DNA from: a virus
Length of the DNA: 43,643 nt
Direction: 5' to 3' (one strand)
Virus record (IMG/VR): IMGVR_UViG_3300048999_000344
Coordinates: 1-43,643 of that record
How positions within the stretch are numbered: position 1 is the stretch's first letter; every line of letters starts with the position of its first letter. The position numbers and the translations under genes are program-made. Shown in pieces: positions 20,204 to 28,946 of this stretch. The notes beneath the pieces are model-generated. The model saw nothing but the letters and a program-made list of their open reading frames with translations, was not told the DNA's origin and searched no databases.

Positions 20204-21874
20204 ATGGAATGGAAAACAAGCTGCGTCGATTGGCCGGAACGGCTCAAGCGCGGCGAATCCATCATTCCGCCGCCGATCTTTCCGGAGCAGGCCGAACAAG
20301 CTTTGGCCGTTTTCAGGCAGCTCAAGATTGTCGATGCGCCCGGTAGCCCGACGTTCGGTGAATCGTGCGCCGAGTGGGTGTTCGAACTCGTGGCGTCGAT
20401 CTTCGGTGCATACGACGCGGAGAGCGGGCGGCGGCTGATAACCGAGTGGTTCATCTGTCTGCCGAAGAAGAATTCGAAGTCCACGATCGCGGCCGGCATC
20501 ATGATGACAGCGGTCATCCTGAACTGGCGGCAGTCTGCCGAGTTTGCGATTCTGGCGCCGACGATCGAGGTCGCGGGAAACAGTTTCAGTCCGAGCCGGG
20601 ACATGGTGAAGCACGATGGGGATCTGGACGAGCTGCTGCAGGTCCAGACGCACATCAAAACCATCACCCATCGAAACAGCGGTGCGACGCTGAAGGTGGT
20701 CGCAGCCGATTCGAATACCGTCGGCGGCAAGAAGAGCGTCGGCACGCTGGTTGATGAGCTTTGGTTATTCGGCAAACAGCCAGGCGCGGAAAACATGTTG
20801 CGTGAGGCGATCGGCGGCCTTGCGTCGCGACCCGAAGGCTTCGTTATTTATCTGACGACGCAATCGGACGATCCGCCGGCGGGTGTTTTCCGCCAGAAGC
20901 TTCAGTACGCACGAGACGTGCGAGACGGAAAGATCTTAGACCCGTGTTTTGTCCCGGTGATCTTTGAGCATCCGCCGGAGATGGTGAAGGCGAAGGAGCA
21001 TCTCAAGGTCGAAAACCTTGCGATGGTCAACCCGAATCTCGGTTATTCCGTCGATCGCGCGTTCCTCGAGCGCGAGTTCATGAAGGCGCAGCTCGAAGGA
21101 GAAGCGTCGTTCCGAGGCTTTCTCGCCAAGCACGGCAATGTAGAGATCGGCATCAATTTGCGATCCGATCGATGGGCCGGCGCGGAATTCTGGGAAGCGG
21201 CAGCGTTGGCGCCGAAGCTGACGCTCGCAGAATTGATCGAGCGGTCCGAAGTGATAGATGTCGGGATTGACGGCGGCGGCCTGGATGACTTGCTTGGCCT
21301 GGCGGTGGTTGGTCGCGAGAAGGTGACGCGGCGCTGGTTGCTATGGACGCATGCGTGGGCGCACCCGTCCGTATTCGAGCGCCGGAAAGAAGTTGCATCG
21401 GCGCTGCGCGACTTCGAGAAAGAGGGCGATCTGACCGTTGTCGACCAGATTGGCGACGACGTGCGTGATGTTGCCGACATTGTTGCGACTATCCATGACG
21501 CCGGCCTGCTCGACAAGGTCGGTGCGGATCCGGCCGGCATTGGTGGCGTGCTCGACGCGTTGGTTGAGGCGAACGTGCCAGAAGACAAGGTGATTGGCAT
21601 TTCGCAGGGCTGGAAGTTATCCGGCGCGATTAAAACGACCGAGCGCAAGCTCGCAGAGGGCGTATTAGTTCACGGCGGGCAGCAGATGATGGCGTGGTGC
21701 GTCGGCAATGCGCGCGTCGTCCCTGTAGGCAACGCCGTGAATATCACGAAACAGGTCAGCGGCACAGCGAAAATCGACCCGCTGATGGCTGCGTTCGACG
21801 CCATAACGTTGATGAGCCTGAACCCGCAATGCGGCCTGGTAATCGGCGACGACTACGAACTCATGACGGTATGA
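20204..21874 (+). CDS. Terminase large subunit
   Basis: 556 residues. ATPase: Walker A variant CLPKKNSKST at 85-94, Walker B GTLVDELW with D184-E185, motif III near YLTTQSDD. Nuclease: first acidic residue in VGIDGGGLDD, of RNase H type. It belongs to the HK97-like Terminase_1 group. It cuts and pumps phage DNA into proheads through the portal encoded just downstream. Confidence 0.96.
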   Translation: MEWKTSCVDWPERLKRGESIIPPPIFPEQAEQALAVFRQLKIVDAPGSPTFGESCAEWVFELVASIFGAYDAESGRRLITEWFICLPKKNSKSTIAAGIMMTAVILNWRQSAEFAILAPTIEVAGNSFSPSRDMVKHDGDLDELLQVQTHIKTITHRNSGATLKVVAADSNTVGGKKSVGTLVDELWLFGKQPGAENMLREAIGGLASRPEGFVIYLTTQSDDPPAGVFRQKLQYARDVRDGKILDPCFVPVIFEHPPEMVKAKEHLKVENLAMVNPNLGYSVDRAFLEREFMKAQLEGEASFRGFLAKHGNVEIGINLRSDRWAGAEFWEAAALAPKLTLAELIERSEVIDVGIDGGGLDDLLGLAVVGREKVTRRWLLWTHAWAHPSVFERRKEVASALRDFEKEGDLTVVDQIGDDVRDVADIVATIHDAGLLDKVGADPAGIGGVLDALVEANVPEDKVIGISQGWKLSGAIKTTERKLAEGVLVHGGQQMMAWCVGNARVVPVGNAVNITKQVSGTAKIDPLMAAFDAITLMSLNPQCGLVIGDDYELMTV

Positions 21875-22059
21875 ACGCACACATTTTCAACATCTGCCTG
21901 CTCGTCGGCTGGCTGCTCACGCTCGCCGGCGGCGTTTACATGAATGTCGGCGCCGGGCTGGTAGGCGGTGGCGTCCTGCTGCTGGTGGTCGTGTTCGCGG
22001 TCGCAAGAATGGCCGGGGTATACATGCCGGCGGCCAAAACCGACGAGGACACCGACTGA
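21871..22059 (+). CDS. Small two-TM protein between terminase and portal
   Basis: 62 residues: two hydrophobic helices (IFNICLLVGWLLTLAGGVYM and VGGGVLLLVVVFAVARM) and an acidic tail. ATGA overlap with the terminase stop, and its stop abuts the portal ATG. A small membrane protein at this spot is seen in several HK97-like phages. Function unknown. Confidence 0.75.
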   Translation: MNAHIFNICLLVGWLLTLAGGVYMNVGAGLVGGGVLLLVVVFAVARMAGVYMPAAKTDEDTD

Positions 22060-23321
22060 TGTTTATTTCGCGCATCAAGGCGGATAGCGGCGACCGCTCG
22101 CCATATGGCGACTTCTGGTTCGAGCCGGTATCGACGCGCTCGGCATCGGGCGCGCGCGTCTCGCCTGATCGCGCCCTGCAATTGCCGGTGGTGTTCGCCT
22201 GCGTGCGCGTTCTCGCTGAGTCGTTCGGCGTGCTGCCAATGCGTCTTTATCGCATCAATGGCAAAAAGAAAACGCCTGTCACGAAACACTGGCTGATTGA
22301 TCTGCTGTGCAAACGGCCGAACAAGTGGCAAACGCCATTCGAATGGCGCGAGATGATGCAGGGGCACCTTGCGCTGCGGGGAAATGCCTACAACCAGATG
22401 CTCACGGATCGCCGCGGCAACATCACGGACCTGGTTCCGCTGCACCCCGATCGCATCAAGATTGAGTTGCTGAACAGCGGCGGCGATTTCAACTACCGGT
22501 ACCGGTACACGGATCGCTTTGGGCATGAGCAGATTTTCGCGCGCGAAGAGTTGTGGCATATCCGCGGGCTGTCGAGCGACGGTATCGCCGGCATGAGCCC
22601 CATCGAGCTGGCGCGCGAGTCGGTCGGCCTCGGGTTGGCTGCGCAGGAATACGGCGCGCGCTTCTTCCAGAATGACGCGAAACCAGGCGGCGGTTGGATC
22701 GAGTTCCCCGGCAACTTCAAGGATAAGTCCGCCCGCGACACGTTCCGCGAGTCGTTCCAAGCAGCGCAAACCGGCCTGAATCGCGGCAAGGTAGCCGTGC
22801 TCGAGTACGGCATGAAGTTTCACGAGCTCGGCCTGACTAATAAGGATAGCCAGTTCCTCGAGGCACGGCAGTTTCAGGTGGGCGACATTGCGCGCATGTT
22901 CCGCATCCCGCCGCACCTGGTGGGCGACTTGAGCAAGGCCACGTTCAGCAACATCGAGCAGCAGTCGCTCGATTTCGTGATCTACACCATGACGCCGTGG
23001 GCCGAGCGGTGGGAGTCGTCGATCGAAACGAACCTGCTGCTGTCAGATGATGGCGACATCGAGGTCGAGCACGACTTCGCCGGTCTGCTACGTGGCGACC
23101 AAGCGGCGCGTGCGCTGTATTACCACAACGGCATTCTTGATGGCTGGCTGGTGCGAAACGAGGCACGTGCCAGCGAGAATATGGAGCCGATTGAAGGGCT
23201 CGACGAGCCGTTGATGCCGCTGAACATGGTCCCGATAAGCGACGCAAACGCACAAAATCCGTCGCAACAGATACCGCAACAGCCCGAGCCGAAGCCGAAC
23301 CAAAGCGAGAACGACCAATGA
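22059..23321 (+). CDS. Portal protein, HK97 family
   Basis: 420 residues. Hallmarks include ALQLPVVFACVRVLAESFGV, LLCKRPNKWQTPFEWREMM, GNAYNQM, LVPLHPDRIKIE, WHIRGLSSDGIAGMSPIELA and VGDIARMFRIPPHLVGDL. It forms the dodecameric ring at the prohead vertex through which DNA enters. The C-terminus is Pro/Gln-rich and flexible. Stop overlaps the protease start. Confidence 0.96.
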   Translation: MFISRIKADSGDRSPYGDFWFEPVSTRSASGARVSPDRALQLPVVFACVRVLAESFGVLPMRLYRINGKKKTPVTKHWLIDLLCKRPNKWQTPFEWREMMQGHLALRGNAYNQMLTDRRGNITDLVPLHPDRIKIELLNSGGDFNYRYRYTDRFGHEQIFAREELWHIRGLSSDGIAGMSPIELARESVGLGLAAQEYGARFFQNDAKPGGGWIEFPGNFKDKSARDTFRESFQAAQTGLNRGKVAVLEYGMKFHELGLTNKDSQFLEARQFQVGDIARMFRIPPHLVGDLSKATFSNIEQQSLDFVIYTMTPWAERWESSIETNLLLSDDGDIEVEHDFAGLLRGDQAARALYYHNGILDGWLVRNEARASENMEPIEGLDEPLMPLNMVPISDANAQNPSQQIPQQPEPKPNQSENDQ

Positions 23322-24220
23322 GAAACGAACGATTTATCGCATGGTGTCTCGCCACGCCATGGGCACTTATGCCCGAGCGCATCGCGGCCTACGCATCCGT
23401 GTTGGCTCGCCGTGAAGGTGGGATTCGTGCCGACATCGAGGATGAATCGGCACAAGGCGTATCCGCCGGGCCTCGTGGGCGCGGCAATGCGCGCTCGGGC
23501 GCAATCTCGGTTATCCCTGTGTTTGGCACGATAGTGCAACACGCGAGCCAGATCGACATTTGCGAGGGCGGCACGAGCACGCAGCAGATCAGTGCCGCCC
23601 TCAGCGATGCGGAGGCGGACGATACGGTTGCGCAGCACTTGCTCCACATCGACAGCCCCGGCGGATCGGTGTACGGCGTGCAGGAACTGGCGGCCCAGAT
23701 CATGCAGGCCAAAAAGCCGGTCATTGCCGTGGCGAACAGCCTCGCCGCGAGCGCTGCGTACTGGATTGGCTGCGCGGCGACCGAGTTCTATGTGACGCCG
23801 GGCGGTGAGGTTGGATCGATCGGCGTGTGGATGGCGCATCAGGACTGGAGCAAGGCGTTGGCTGATGCCGGCGTCAATACAAAGCTGATTTCCGCCGGCA
23901 AATTCAAGGTCGAGGGCAATCCCTATCAACCCCTCGGTGAGGATGCCGAAAGCTTCATGCAGTCGCGCGTTGACGACTATTACGCTGCGTTCTCGAAAGG
24001 CGTCGCGAAGGGCCGCAAGGTCGGTATCGATCAGGTGCGCAACGGCATGGGCCAAGGTCGCGTGCTCGGCGCCGATCAGGCTCTGGCCGAAAACATGGTC
24101 GACGGCATTGCGACGTTCGATGACGTTGTCGCGAAAATGCAGCGCGGCATCAAGTCTTCGAAGCCTCCTGCTGCAAGTCGTCTTGCCCGCGCTCAGCGCG
24201 AGATTTCAATTATGGGCTAG
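23318..24220 (+). CDS. S49-family (SppA-like) prohead protease
   Basis: 300 residues. IDSPGGSVYGVQELAAQI, ANSLAASAAYWIGCAA (Ser nucleophile in SAAY) and GSIGVWMAHQDWS are followed by SAGKFKVEGN, which supplies the catalytic Lys. It is the Ser/Lys dyad arrangement of SppA/S49 peptidases. Expected to trim the capsid N-terminal region during head maturation. Position between portal and capsid is standard. Confidence 0.93.
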   Translation: MRNERFIAWCLATPWALMPERIAAYASVLARREGGIRADIEDESAQGVSAGPRGRGNARSGAISVIPVFGTIVQHASQIDICEGGTSTQQISAALSDAEADDTVAQHLLHIDSPGGSVYGVQELAAQIMQAKKPVIAVANSLAASAAYWIGCAATEFYVTPGGEVGSIGVWMAHQDWSKALADAGVNTKLISAGKFKVEGNPYQPLGEDAESFMQSRVDDYYAAFSKGVAKGRKVGIDQVRNGMGQGRVLGADQALAENMVDGIATFDDVVAKMQRGIKSSKPPAASRLARAQREISIMG

Positions 24221-24286
24221 TGCCAGCCCGAACACGTCACACAGGCGTGCGGCCGTAGGGCCGAGCCGGCACAACCGCAAAATCCG

Positions 24287-24308
24287 ACCCGCATCAGCGG
24301 GTTTAATT
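24287..24308 (+). terminator. Terminator-like hairpin before the capsid gene
   Basis: ACCCGC, loop ATCA, GCGGGT, then TTAATTATT. It is short with a weak T run and sits in the 108-bp gap between protease and capsid. It may partially stop or process the message. The same stem is found before the tail tube gene. Confidence 0.45.
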
Positions 24309-24328
24309 ATTTCTGGAGCCCAGAAAAC

Positions 24329-25624
24329 ATGTCCAAGCAACTCCGCGAGCTGCAAGCCCGCAAAGCAAAGCAAGTTACCGCCATGCGCGCGATCACCGAC
24401 AAGGCAGCGTCGGAGAATCGCGACCTGTCGGACGATGAGGTCGCCGCATTCGATGCCGAACGCGTCGCACTCGAGCGCACCAACGCCGCGATTCAGCGTG
24501 AAGAAGCGCTGATCGAGGCTGAGCGCTCAAGCGGCATCGCGGTCGCCGAAGGCGCTCGCATCGTGGTATCGGAAAACATCGAGAACGACACCCGCCGCGG
24601 CTTTCAATCGTTTGGTGAGTTCGCGATGGCCGTGCGCGCCGGCAGCCAGCGCAACGGCAGCGTCGACCAGCGCCTGGTGATCGGCGCTGCGGCGCCGGGC
24701 TCCGGCACGTTTGCCAACGAGGCGTCTGGCACGGATGGCGGCTTCCTGATTCCGCCGGCATTCTCCACCGACATTTTCACGCTCTCGCTCGCGGACGATG
24801 CACTCCTGCCGATGACCGACAACATCGAAGTCGGCGGCAACGGCATGACGTTCCCGAAAGACGAAACCACGCCGTGGGGCACGGATGGCGTCCGCGCTTA
24901 TTGGCAAGCCGAAGCATCGGTCGCGAACGCGACGAAGCCGAAGCTCGGCGTCTCCACGCTGCGCCTGCACAAGCTGATGGCGCTCATGCCGGTGACCGAT
25001 GAATTGCTGGCGGACGCGAACGCATTGGAATCGTATCTTCCAGGCCTCGCAGCGCGATCGATTCGGTGGAAGACGAATGAGTCGATTCTGTTCGGTACCG
25101 GCGCGGGCCAGCCGGAGGGCGCGTTCAACGGCCAGGCGGCCGTGGTGCAACCCAAGGACGCGGGCCAAGCGACCAAAACCGTGTCGATCGGCAATGTGAC
25201 GAACATGATTGCGCGGCTCGCGCCGGGAAGTTTCCCGAAGGCGGTATGGCTCATCACGCCGGACGCGTTGCCGTCGCTGTTCAGCATGCAGTTGGGAAAC
25301 TATCCGGTCTATCTGCCGATCTCGCAGGGCGCGCAGGGTTCGCCGTACGGAACGCTGATGGGGCGCCCGATCATGGTCAGTCAGCATGCGCCGGCGTTCA
25401 GTGCGCAAGGCGACATTAGTCTGATCGACCTGTCGTATTACCGCACGATCACGAAGTCGGGCGGCATCCAGACGGCAACGTCGATGCATCTCTACTTCGA
25501 TGCCGATGCAACCGCTTTCCGCGCGATCTTCCGCGTGGATGGCCAGCCGAAGATCGTCAATCCAATCCAACAGGCAAAGGGCGCGAACACGCTCTCGCCA
25601 TTCCTTCAGCTCGCTGCGCGCTGA
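24329..25624 (+). CDS. Major capsid protein, HK97 fold
   Basis: 431 residues. An N-terminal charged coiled-coil (about 1-75; KQLRELQARKAKQVTAMRAI onward) corresponds to the scaffolding delta domain cut off by the protease. The body begins near SGTDGGFLIPPAFSTDIFTL, and KLMALMPVTDELLADAN and ESILFGTGAGQPEGAFNG are typical of HK97-type capsids. TCTGGAGC precedes the start. Confidence 0.96.
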   Translation: MSKQLRELQARKAKQVTAMRAITDKAASENRDLSDDEVAAFDAERVALERTNAAIQREEALIEAERSSGIAVAEGARIVVSENIENDTRRGFQSFGEFAMAVRAGSQRNGSVDQRLVIGAAAPGSGTFANEASGTDGGFLIPPAFSTDIFTLSLADDALLPMTDNIEVGGNGMTFPKDETTPWGTDGVRAYWQAEASVANATKPKLGVSTLRLHKLMALMPVTDELLADANALESYLPGLAARSIRWKTNESILFGTGAGQPEGAFNGQAAVVQPKDAGQATKTVSIGNVTNMIARLAPGSFPKAVWLITPDALPSLFSMQLGNYPVYLPISQGAQGSPYGTLMGRPIMVSQHAPAFSAQGDISLIDLSYYRTITKSGGIQTATSMHLYFDADATAFRAIFRVDGQPKIVNPIQQAKGANTLSPFLQLAAR

Positions 25625-25687
25625 TCCACCTGGCCGGCGGCGAAACAGCCGTCGGCACGTTCTCTCGAGTCTTTTGAGGAAAAAACC

Positions 25688-26137
25688 ATGATTCCGAATG
25701 TCAAAGCCTCCGAACAGGTGGCAATCCTTGGTGCTGTCGGCCCGTCGAGCCAAGCCGCCGGCGCATTGGCCACCGCGTGGGTGTCCGCTGCGAATTTCAA
25801 CAAGTTTCTCGGTCTGATCCAGACCGGCGTGATGGGCGCTGCCGCGACCGTGGATGCAAAGTTTCAGCAGGCCAAGGACGCGGCCGGCACCGGCGCGAAG
25901 GACGTTGCCGGCGCGGCCATTGTGCAGATCTTGAAGGCAGCCGGCGACAACGTGCAGGCGGAGCTGAACCTCGATCCGCAGCAACTCGACGTCGAAGGCG
26001 GCTTTTCCTTCATCGCTCTGTCGGTGACGGTCGGTACGGCCGCGAGTTTGACCGCGGCGACGCTGTTCGGCTTCACTCCGCGCTTTGCGCCGGCATCGGC
26101 AGCGAACGCCGCATCCGTGGTTCAGGTCGCAGGCTAA
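25688..26137 (+). CDS. Head-associated protein of unknown function
   Basis: 149 residues, Ala/Val-rich, no TM pattern. MIPNVKASEQVAILGAVGPS, VSAANFNKFLGLIQTGVMGA, KFQQAKDAAG and FSFIALSVTVGTAASLTAAT. It follows the capsid with TTTGAGGAAAAAACC as ribosome site. A head decoration or completion role is likely by position; similar proteins occur after the capsid gene in Burkholderia siphoviruses (recollection). Confidence 0.7.
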   Translation: MIPNVKASEQVAILGAVGPSSQAAGALATAWVSAANFNKFLGLIQTGVMGAAATVDAKFQQAKDAAGTGAKDVAGAAIVQILKAAGDNVQAELNLDPQQLDVEGGFSFIALSVTVGTAASLTAATLFGFTPRFAPASAANAASVVQVAG

Positions 26138-26159
26138 TCGAGCATCACTGACCAGGAGA

Positions 26160-26182
26160 GGGCGGCTCGTCCGCCCTTTTTT
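26160..26182 (+). terminator. Strong terminator-like hairpin before the connector gene
   Basis: GGGCGG, loop CTCGT, CCGCCC, then six T, ending only two bases before the connector ATG. It looks like a full intrinsic terminator within the late operon and occupies the place of the ribosome binding site. Confidence 0.7.
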
Positions 26183-26183
26183 A

Positions 26184-27038
26184 ATGCCCCTGCAACTCAT
26201 TACGCCGCCGACCGTCGAGCCGCTCAGCCTCCCCGAGGCGAAGCTGCATCTGCGCGTCGACATCGATGACGACGACCTGCTGATCGGTGCACTTGCGTCG
26301 GCTGCGCGCGACTATGCTGAAGGCGAGACGCGCAAACAGATGGTATCGGCGCGCTGGAAGCAGATTCTTGACAGCTTTCCCGGCCCGTCGATGATCGGCA
26401 TTCCCTACGGCAGGGCGTACACGCTGCCGGGGCATGCGATCTATCTGCAGCGCGCGCCGGTGATCCGTGTCGTGTCGATTCAGTATCTCGACATGGCCGG
26501 TGTTATCCAGACGATGCCGGAGACCGATTACACGGTCGATTATTCATCCGAGCCCGTGCGCATCACGCCGGTATTCGGGCAGATCTGGCCGATTCCGCTG
26601 CCACAGATCGGCGCGGTGTGGGTCAATTTCGACGCTGGCTATGCGGCGCCGATCGCGGCCGACACTGCAGCGGGGACCATCGCCGTGAAGGGGTGGATTC
26701 CGCTGAGCGTTGGCGATGCCGTGCGGCTGTCGAATGGCGGGGGCGCACTGCCCGCTCCGTTGGTGGGCAACACCGACTATTTCGTGCAAGCCGTAACGTC
26801 GGATGGCATCTACGCGCTCTCGGCGACGCTCGGCGGTCCCGCGATCCAGCTCACGAGCGGTGGCACTGGACAGAGTTTCGTGGGCACCGTGCCTGAAGGC
26901 CTTAAGGCCTGGCTAAAGATCCGACTTTCGACGCTGTATGAGAACCGCGAGGAAGTCGCGATCATGAATCGCGGCATGGTCCAGCCGCTGCCGTACGTCG
27001 ATCGCCTGCTCGACGTGTACAAGACGTACGAGTTCTGA
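26184..27038 (+). CDS. Head-tail connector (gp6-like) with inserted domain
   Basis: 284 residues. LPEAKLHLRVDIDDDDLLIG, AARDYAEGETRKQMV and, at the end, LKAWLKIRLSTLYENREEVA are those of HK97 gp6-like head-tail connectors, usually near 100-200 residues. Between about 170 and 240 there is an extra beta-rich segment (SVGDAVRLSNGGGAL, YFVQAVTSDGIYALSAT). This accounts for the length. It forms the ring under the portal. Confidence 0.85.
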   Translation: MPLQLITPPTVEPLSLPEAKLHLRVDIDDDDLLIGALASAARDYAEGETRKQMVSARWKQILDSFPGPSMIGIPYGRAYTLPGHAIYLQRAPVIRVVSIQYLDMAGVIQTMPETDYTVDYSSEPVRITPVFGQIWPIPLPQIGAVWVNFDAGYAAPIAADTAAGTIAVKGWIPLSVGDAVRLSNGGGALPAPLVGNTDYFVQAVTSDGIYALSATLGGPAIQLTSGGTGQSFVGTVPEGLKAWLKIRLSTLYENREEVAIMNRGMVQPLPYVDRLLDVYKTYEF

Positions 27039-27039
27039 C

Positions 27040-27405
27040 ATGGCCGGCATCAATAGCTATCTCGTCCGGAGCGGCAATTTCCGGCACCGACTCACGTTCC
27101 AGACCAAATCGAAGGAGCAGGACGAACTCGGCGAACCGATCAACGCGTGGGTCGATGCATTCAAATGTTGGGGCGAGGTCGCACCGATGTCAGGCCGCGA
27201 GCTGATCGCTGCGGCGGCTGTCCAGTCGGAGGTGACGCACACGATTTCGGTGCGCTACCGGCCGGAGCTTCAAAACCCGAAGGACGTCGCCGCAATGCGC
27301 GTGCTGTTTGGCGCGCGCGTGTTCGACATCAATGCTTCGATGAATCAGGACGAGCGCAATCGCCTCGTAATGCTTCAGGCGAAGGAGGGCATCAACAATG
27401 GCTAA
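27040..27405 (+). CDS. Head closure / head-tail joining protein
   Basis: 121 residues. SGNFRHRLTFQTKSKEQDEL, GEPINAWVDAFKCWGEV, EVTHTISVRYRPEL and the end DERNRLVMLQAKEG match the phage head-tail joining family (SPP1 gp16 / HK97 gp7 type). A small beta-barrel that seals the DNA channel under the connector. The next gene starts eight bases before its end. Confidence 0.9.
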   Translation: MAGINSYLVRSGNFRHRLTFQTKSKEQDELGEPINAWVDAFKCWGEVAPMSGRELIAAAAVQSEVTHTISVRYRPELQNPKDVAAMRVLFGARVFDINASMNQDERNRLVMLQAKEGINNG

Positions 27406-27769
27406 CTCCGCAGAGGCCATTGTCTCCGCTGCGCTCAAAGCGCTCGTGTCCAATGGAGACGGCACCTTTCGCTGCTATCCGGACGTCGCGCCCGCTGGCG
27501 CGCTGCGCCCCTACATCACTTATCAGGCTGTCGGCGGCCAGTCGCCTAACTACCTAAGCAACACCGTCGACCTGCAGAACGCCCGCATGCAGGTGAACGT
27601 GTGGGCAGATACGCGTGGCGTGGCGACGAATCTGATGCAAAGCGCGATTGCGGCCCTTACCGGCGCGCCGATCAGGGCAACCAACATTGGCGCACCGGTC
27701 AGCACATATGAACCGGACACGAAGCTTTATGGATCACGCGAGGACTTCTCGATCTGGTTCTATCCGTAA
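27398..27769 (+). CDS. Tail completion protein, DUF3168
   Basis: 123 residues. GDGTFRCYPDVAPAGALRPY, ITYQAVGG, ARMQVNVWADTRGVATNLMQ and LYGSREDFSIWFYP follow the DUF3168 pattern. These proteins cap the tail end facing the head (SPP1 gp17 / lambda gpU type). Confidence 0.88.
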   Translation: MANSAEAIVSAALKALVSNGDGTFRCYPDVAPAGALRPYITYQAVGGQSPNYLSNTVDLQNARMQVNVWADTRGVATNLMQSAIAALTGAPIRATNIGAPVSTYEPDTKLYGSREDFSIWFYP

Positions 27770-27806
27770 TACCGCCGCACGCGACTCCCTTTTGTTTTCA
27801 CCACCG

Positions 27807-27825
27807 ACCCGCCCTGAGCGGGTTT
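27807..27825 (+). terminator. Terminator-like hairpin before the tail tube gene
   Basis: ACCCGC, loop CCTGA, GCGGGT, then TTCC. The stem is identical to that before the capsid gene (24287-24302), with a different loop. A weak T run implies partial termination or RNA processing. Confidence 0.45.
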
Positions 27826-27844
27826 CCTATTTGTGAGGTTTGAA

Positions 27845-28483
27845 ATGACATCAACTGCAATTTCCGCTCAGGGATCGACCCTTGCCGTATCCGGCGGGGC
27901 TGGTGCCGCAAAGGCTATTACGGGAATCGCGCTCGGCTTCCCGACCATCGTTGCTTCTGCCGCGCACGGCTTCGCCAACGGCGACATCGTGACGCTAGCT
28001 GCGTTGACCGGCAACACCACGCTGAACGGTGTTACCACGGTGGTCAAGAACGTGACTGCCGGCTCCTATGCGGTGGACGTCGATACGACCGGCGGTGCCG
28101 CGTACGTGAACGGCGGGACCGCAACGCCCGTCGCATGGACTCCGATCGGGAACATCACGACCTTCAAAGGTTTCGATGGCCAGGCGAACGAAATCGACAA
28201 GACGAACATGTCGAGCGTCGCTAAGGAATTCATGCTGGGCCTGCAAGACTTCGGTCACTTCACGTTCGACGTCGACAAGGACTTTGCCGATGCTGGACAG
28301 ACCGCTTGTGATGCCGCGAAACGCGCCGGCACGCTCAAGCAATTCAAGCTCACGGTGCCGAACGGCAAGACTGCGACGTTCAGCGCCTACGTGAAGAACA
28401 GCCCGCTCGATGGCGGCGTCGATCAGATCCTGAAAACGACGGGCGTGTCCCTCCGTATCACCGGCGACGTGGTCTACGCGTAA
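27845..28483 (+). CDS. Tail tube protein with inserted beta domain
   Basis: 212 residues from the ATG at 27845 with GTGAGG upstream. From about residue 98 the tail tube core reads TPIGNITTFKGFDGQANEID, FMLGLQDFGHFTFDVDKDF and a final GVSLRITGDVVYA. Residues about 28-95 (VASAAHGFANGDIVTLAALT, then SYAVDVDTTGG) form an extra repeat-type beta domain. That domain resembles the FCCH-like segments annotated in phage structural proteins. The tube stacks hexamers below the head. Confidence 0.85.
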   Translation: MTSTAISAQGSTLAVSGGAGAAKAITGIALGFPTIVASAAHGFANGDIVTLAALTGNTTLNGVTTVVKNVTAGSYAVDVDTTGGAAYVNGGTATPVAWTPIGNITTFKGFDGQANEIDKTNMSSVAKEFMLGLQDFGHFTFDVDKDFADAGQTACDAAKRAGTLKQFKLTVPNGKTATFSAYVKNSPLDGGVDQILKTTGVSLRITGDVVYA

Positions 28484-28526
28484 TCCGCGACTGCGTTAAA
28501 CCTGCCACCAACCAACTGGAAATAAC

Positions 28527-28946
28527 GTGCCCATTCTCACAAAAGATACGAAAGCAGCCATCCTTGGCGCTGTTCACCTCAAGACCGAATCTGTCGACGT
28601 TCCCGAGTGGGGTGACGGCGTATCCGTGCTCGTCTCGGAAATGTCTGGACTGGCGCGCGACGCGTTCTTCGTGAAGAAGGAGGCGGGCAAGGTGCCAGTC
28701 AGCGAATCGCAAGCCGATCTGCTGCTCGCCACGGTCGTCGACGAGTCCGGAGCGCTCGTACTGGATGCGACGGACATCGCTTCCCTGCGCACCCAGGGCG
28801 CCATAGCGATGGACCGCATTGCGGCGGTTGCCGTGCGTCTCAATGGTATGGGCCCGGCCGCAGTGGAGGACGCAGTAAAAAACTCCGCAGCCGCCCCGAG
28901 CGGCGATTCTGGCTCCGACTCAGCATCGACTTTGGCGTCCCAGTAA
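28527..28946 (+). CDS. Tail assembly chaperone (gpG-like)
   Basis: 139 residues from GTG. PILTKDTKAAILGAVHLKTE, LVSEMSGLARDAFFVKKEAG and a Ser/Asp-rich tail. It lies between tail tube and tape measure and contains a slippery heptamer near its end, as lambda G does. It coats the tape measure during tail assembly together with its frameshifted longer form. Confidence 0.88.
   Translation: MPILTKDTKAAILGAVHLKTESVDVPEWGDGVSVLVSEMSGLARDAFFVKKEAGKVPVSESQADLLLATVVDESGALVLDATDIASLRTQGAIAMDRIAAVAVRLNGMGPAAVEDAVKNSAAAPSGDSGSDSASTLASQ
28877..28883 (+). other. Programmed -1 frameshift site A_AAA_AAC
   Basis: In the G frame the codons are GTA AAA AAC, giving the canonical slippery heptamer A-AAA-AAC. The -1 frame is open from here through 29242 without a stop, so slippage yields a G-T fusion of about 238 residues. 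Confidence 0.88.

Noticed and set aside
24527-26263. Minus-strand open frame of 578 codons opposite the capsid gene
   Set aside because: It is fully antisense to the capsid and the following head gene, Arg/His-rich and without recognisable motifs.
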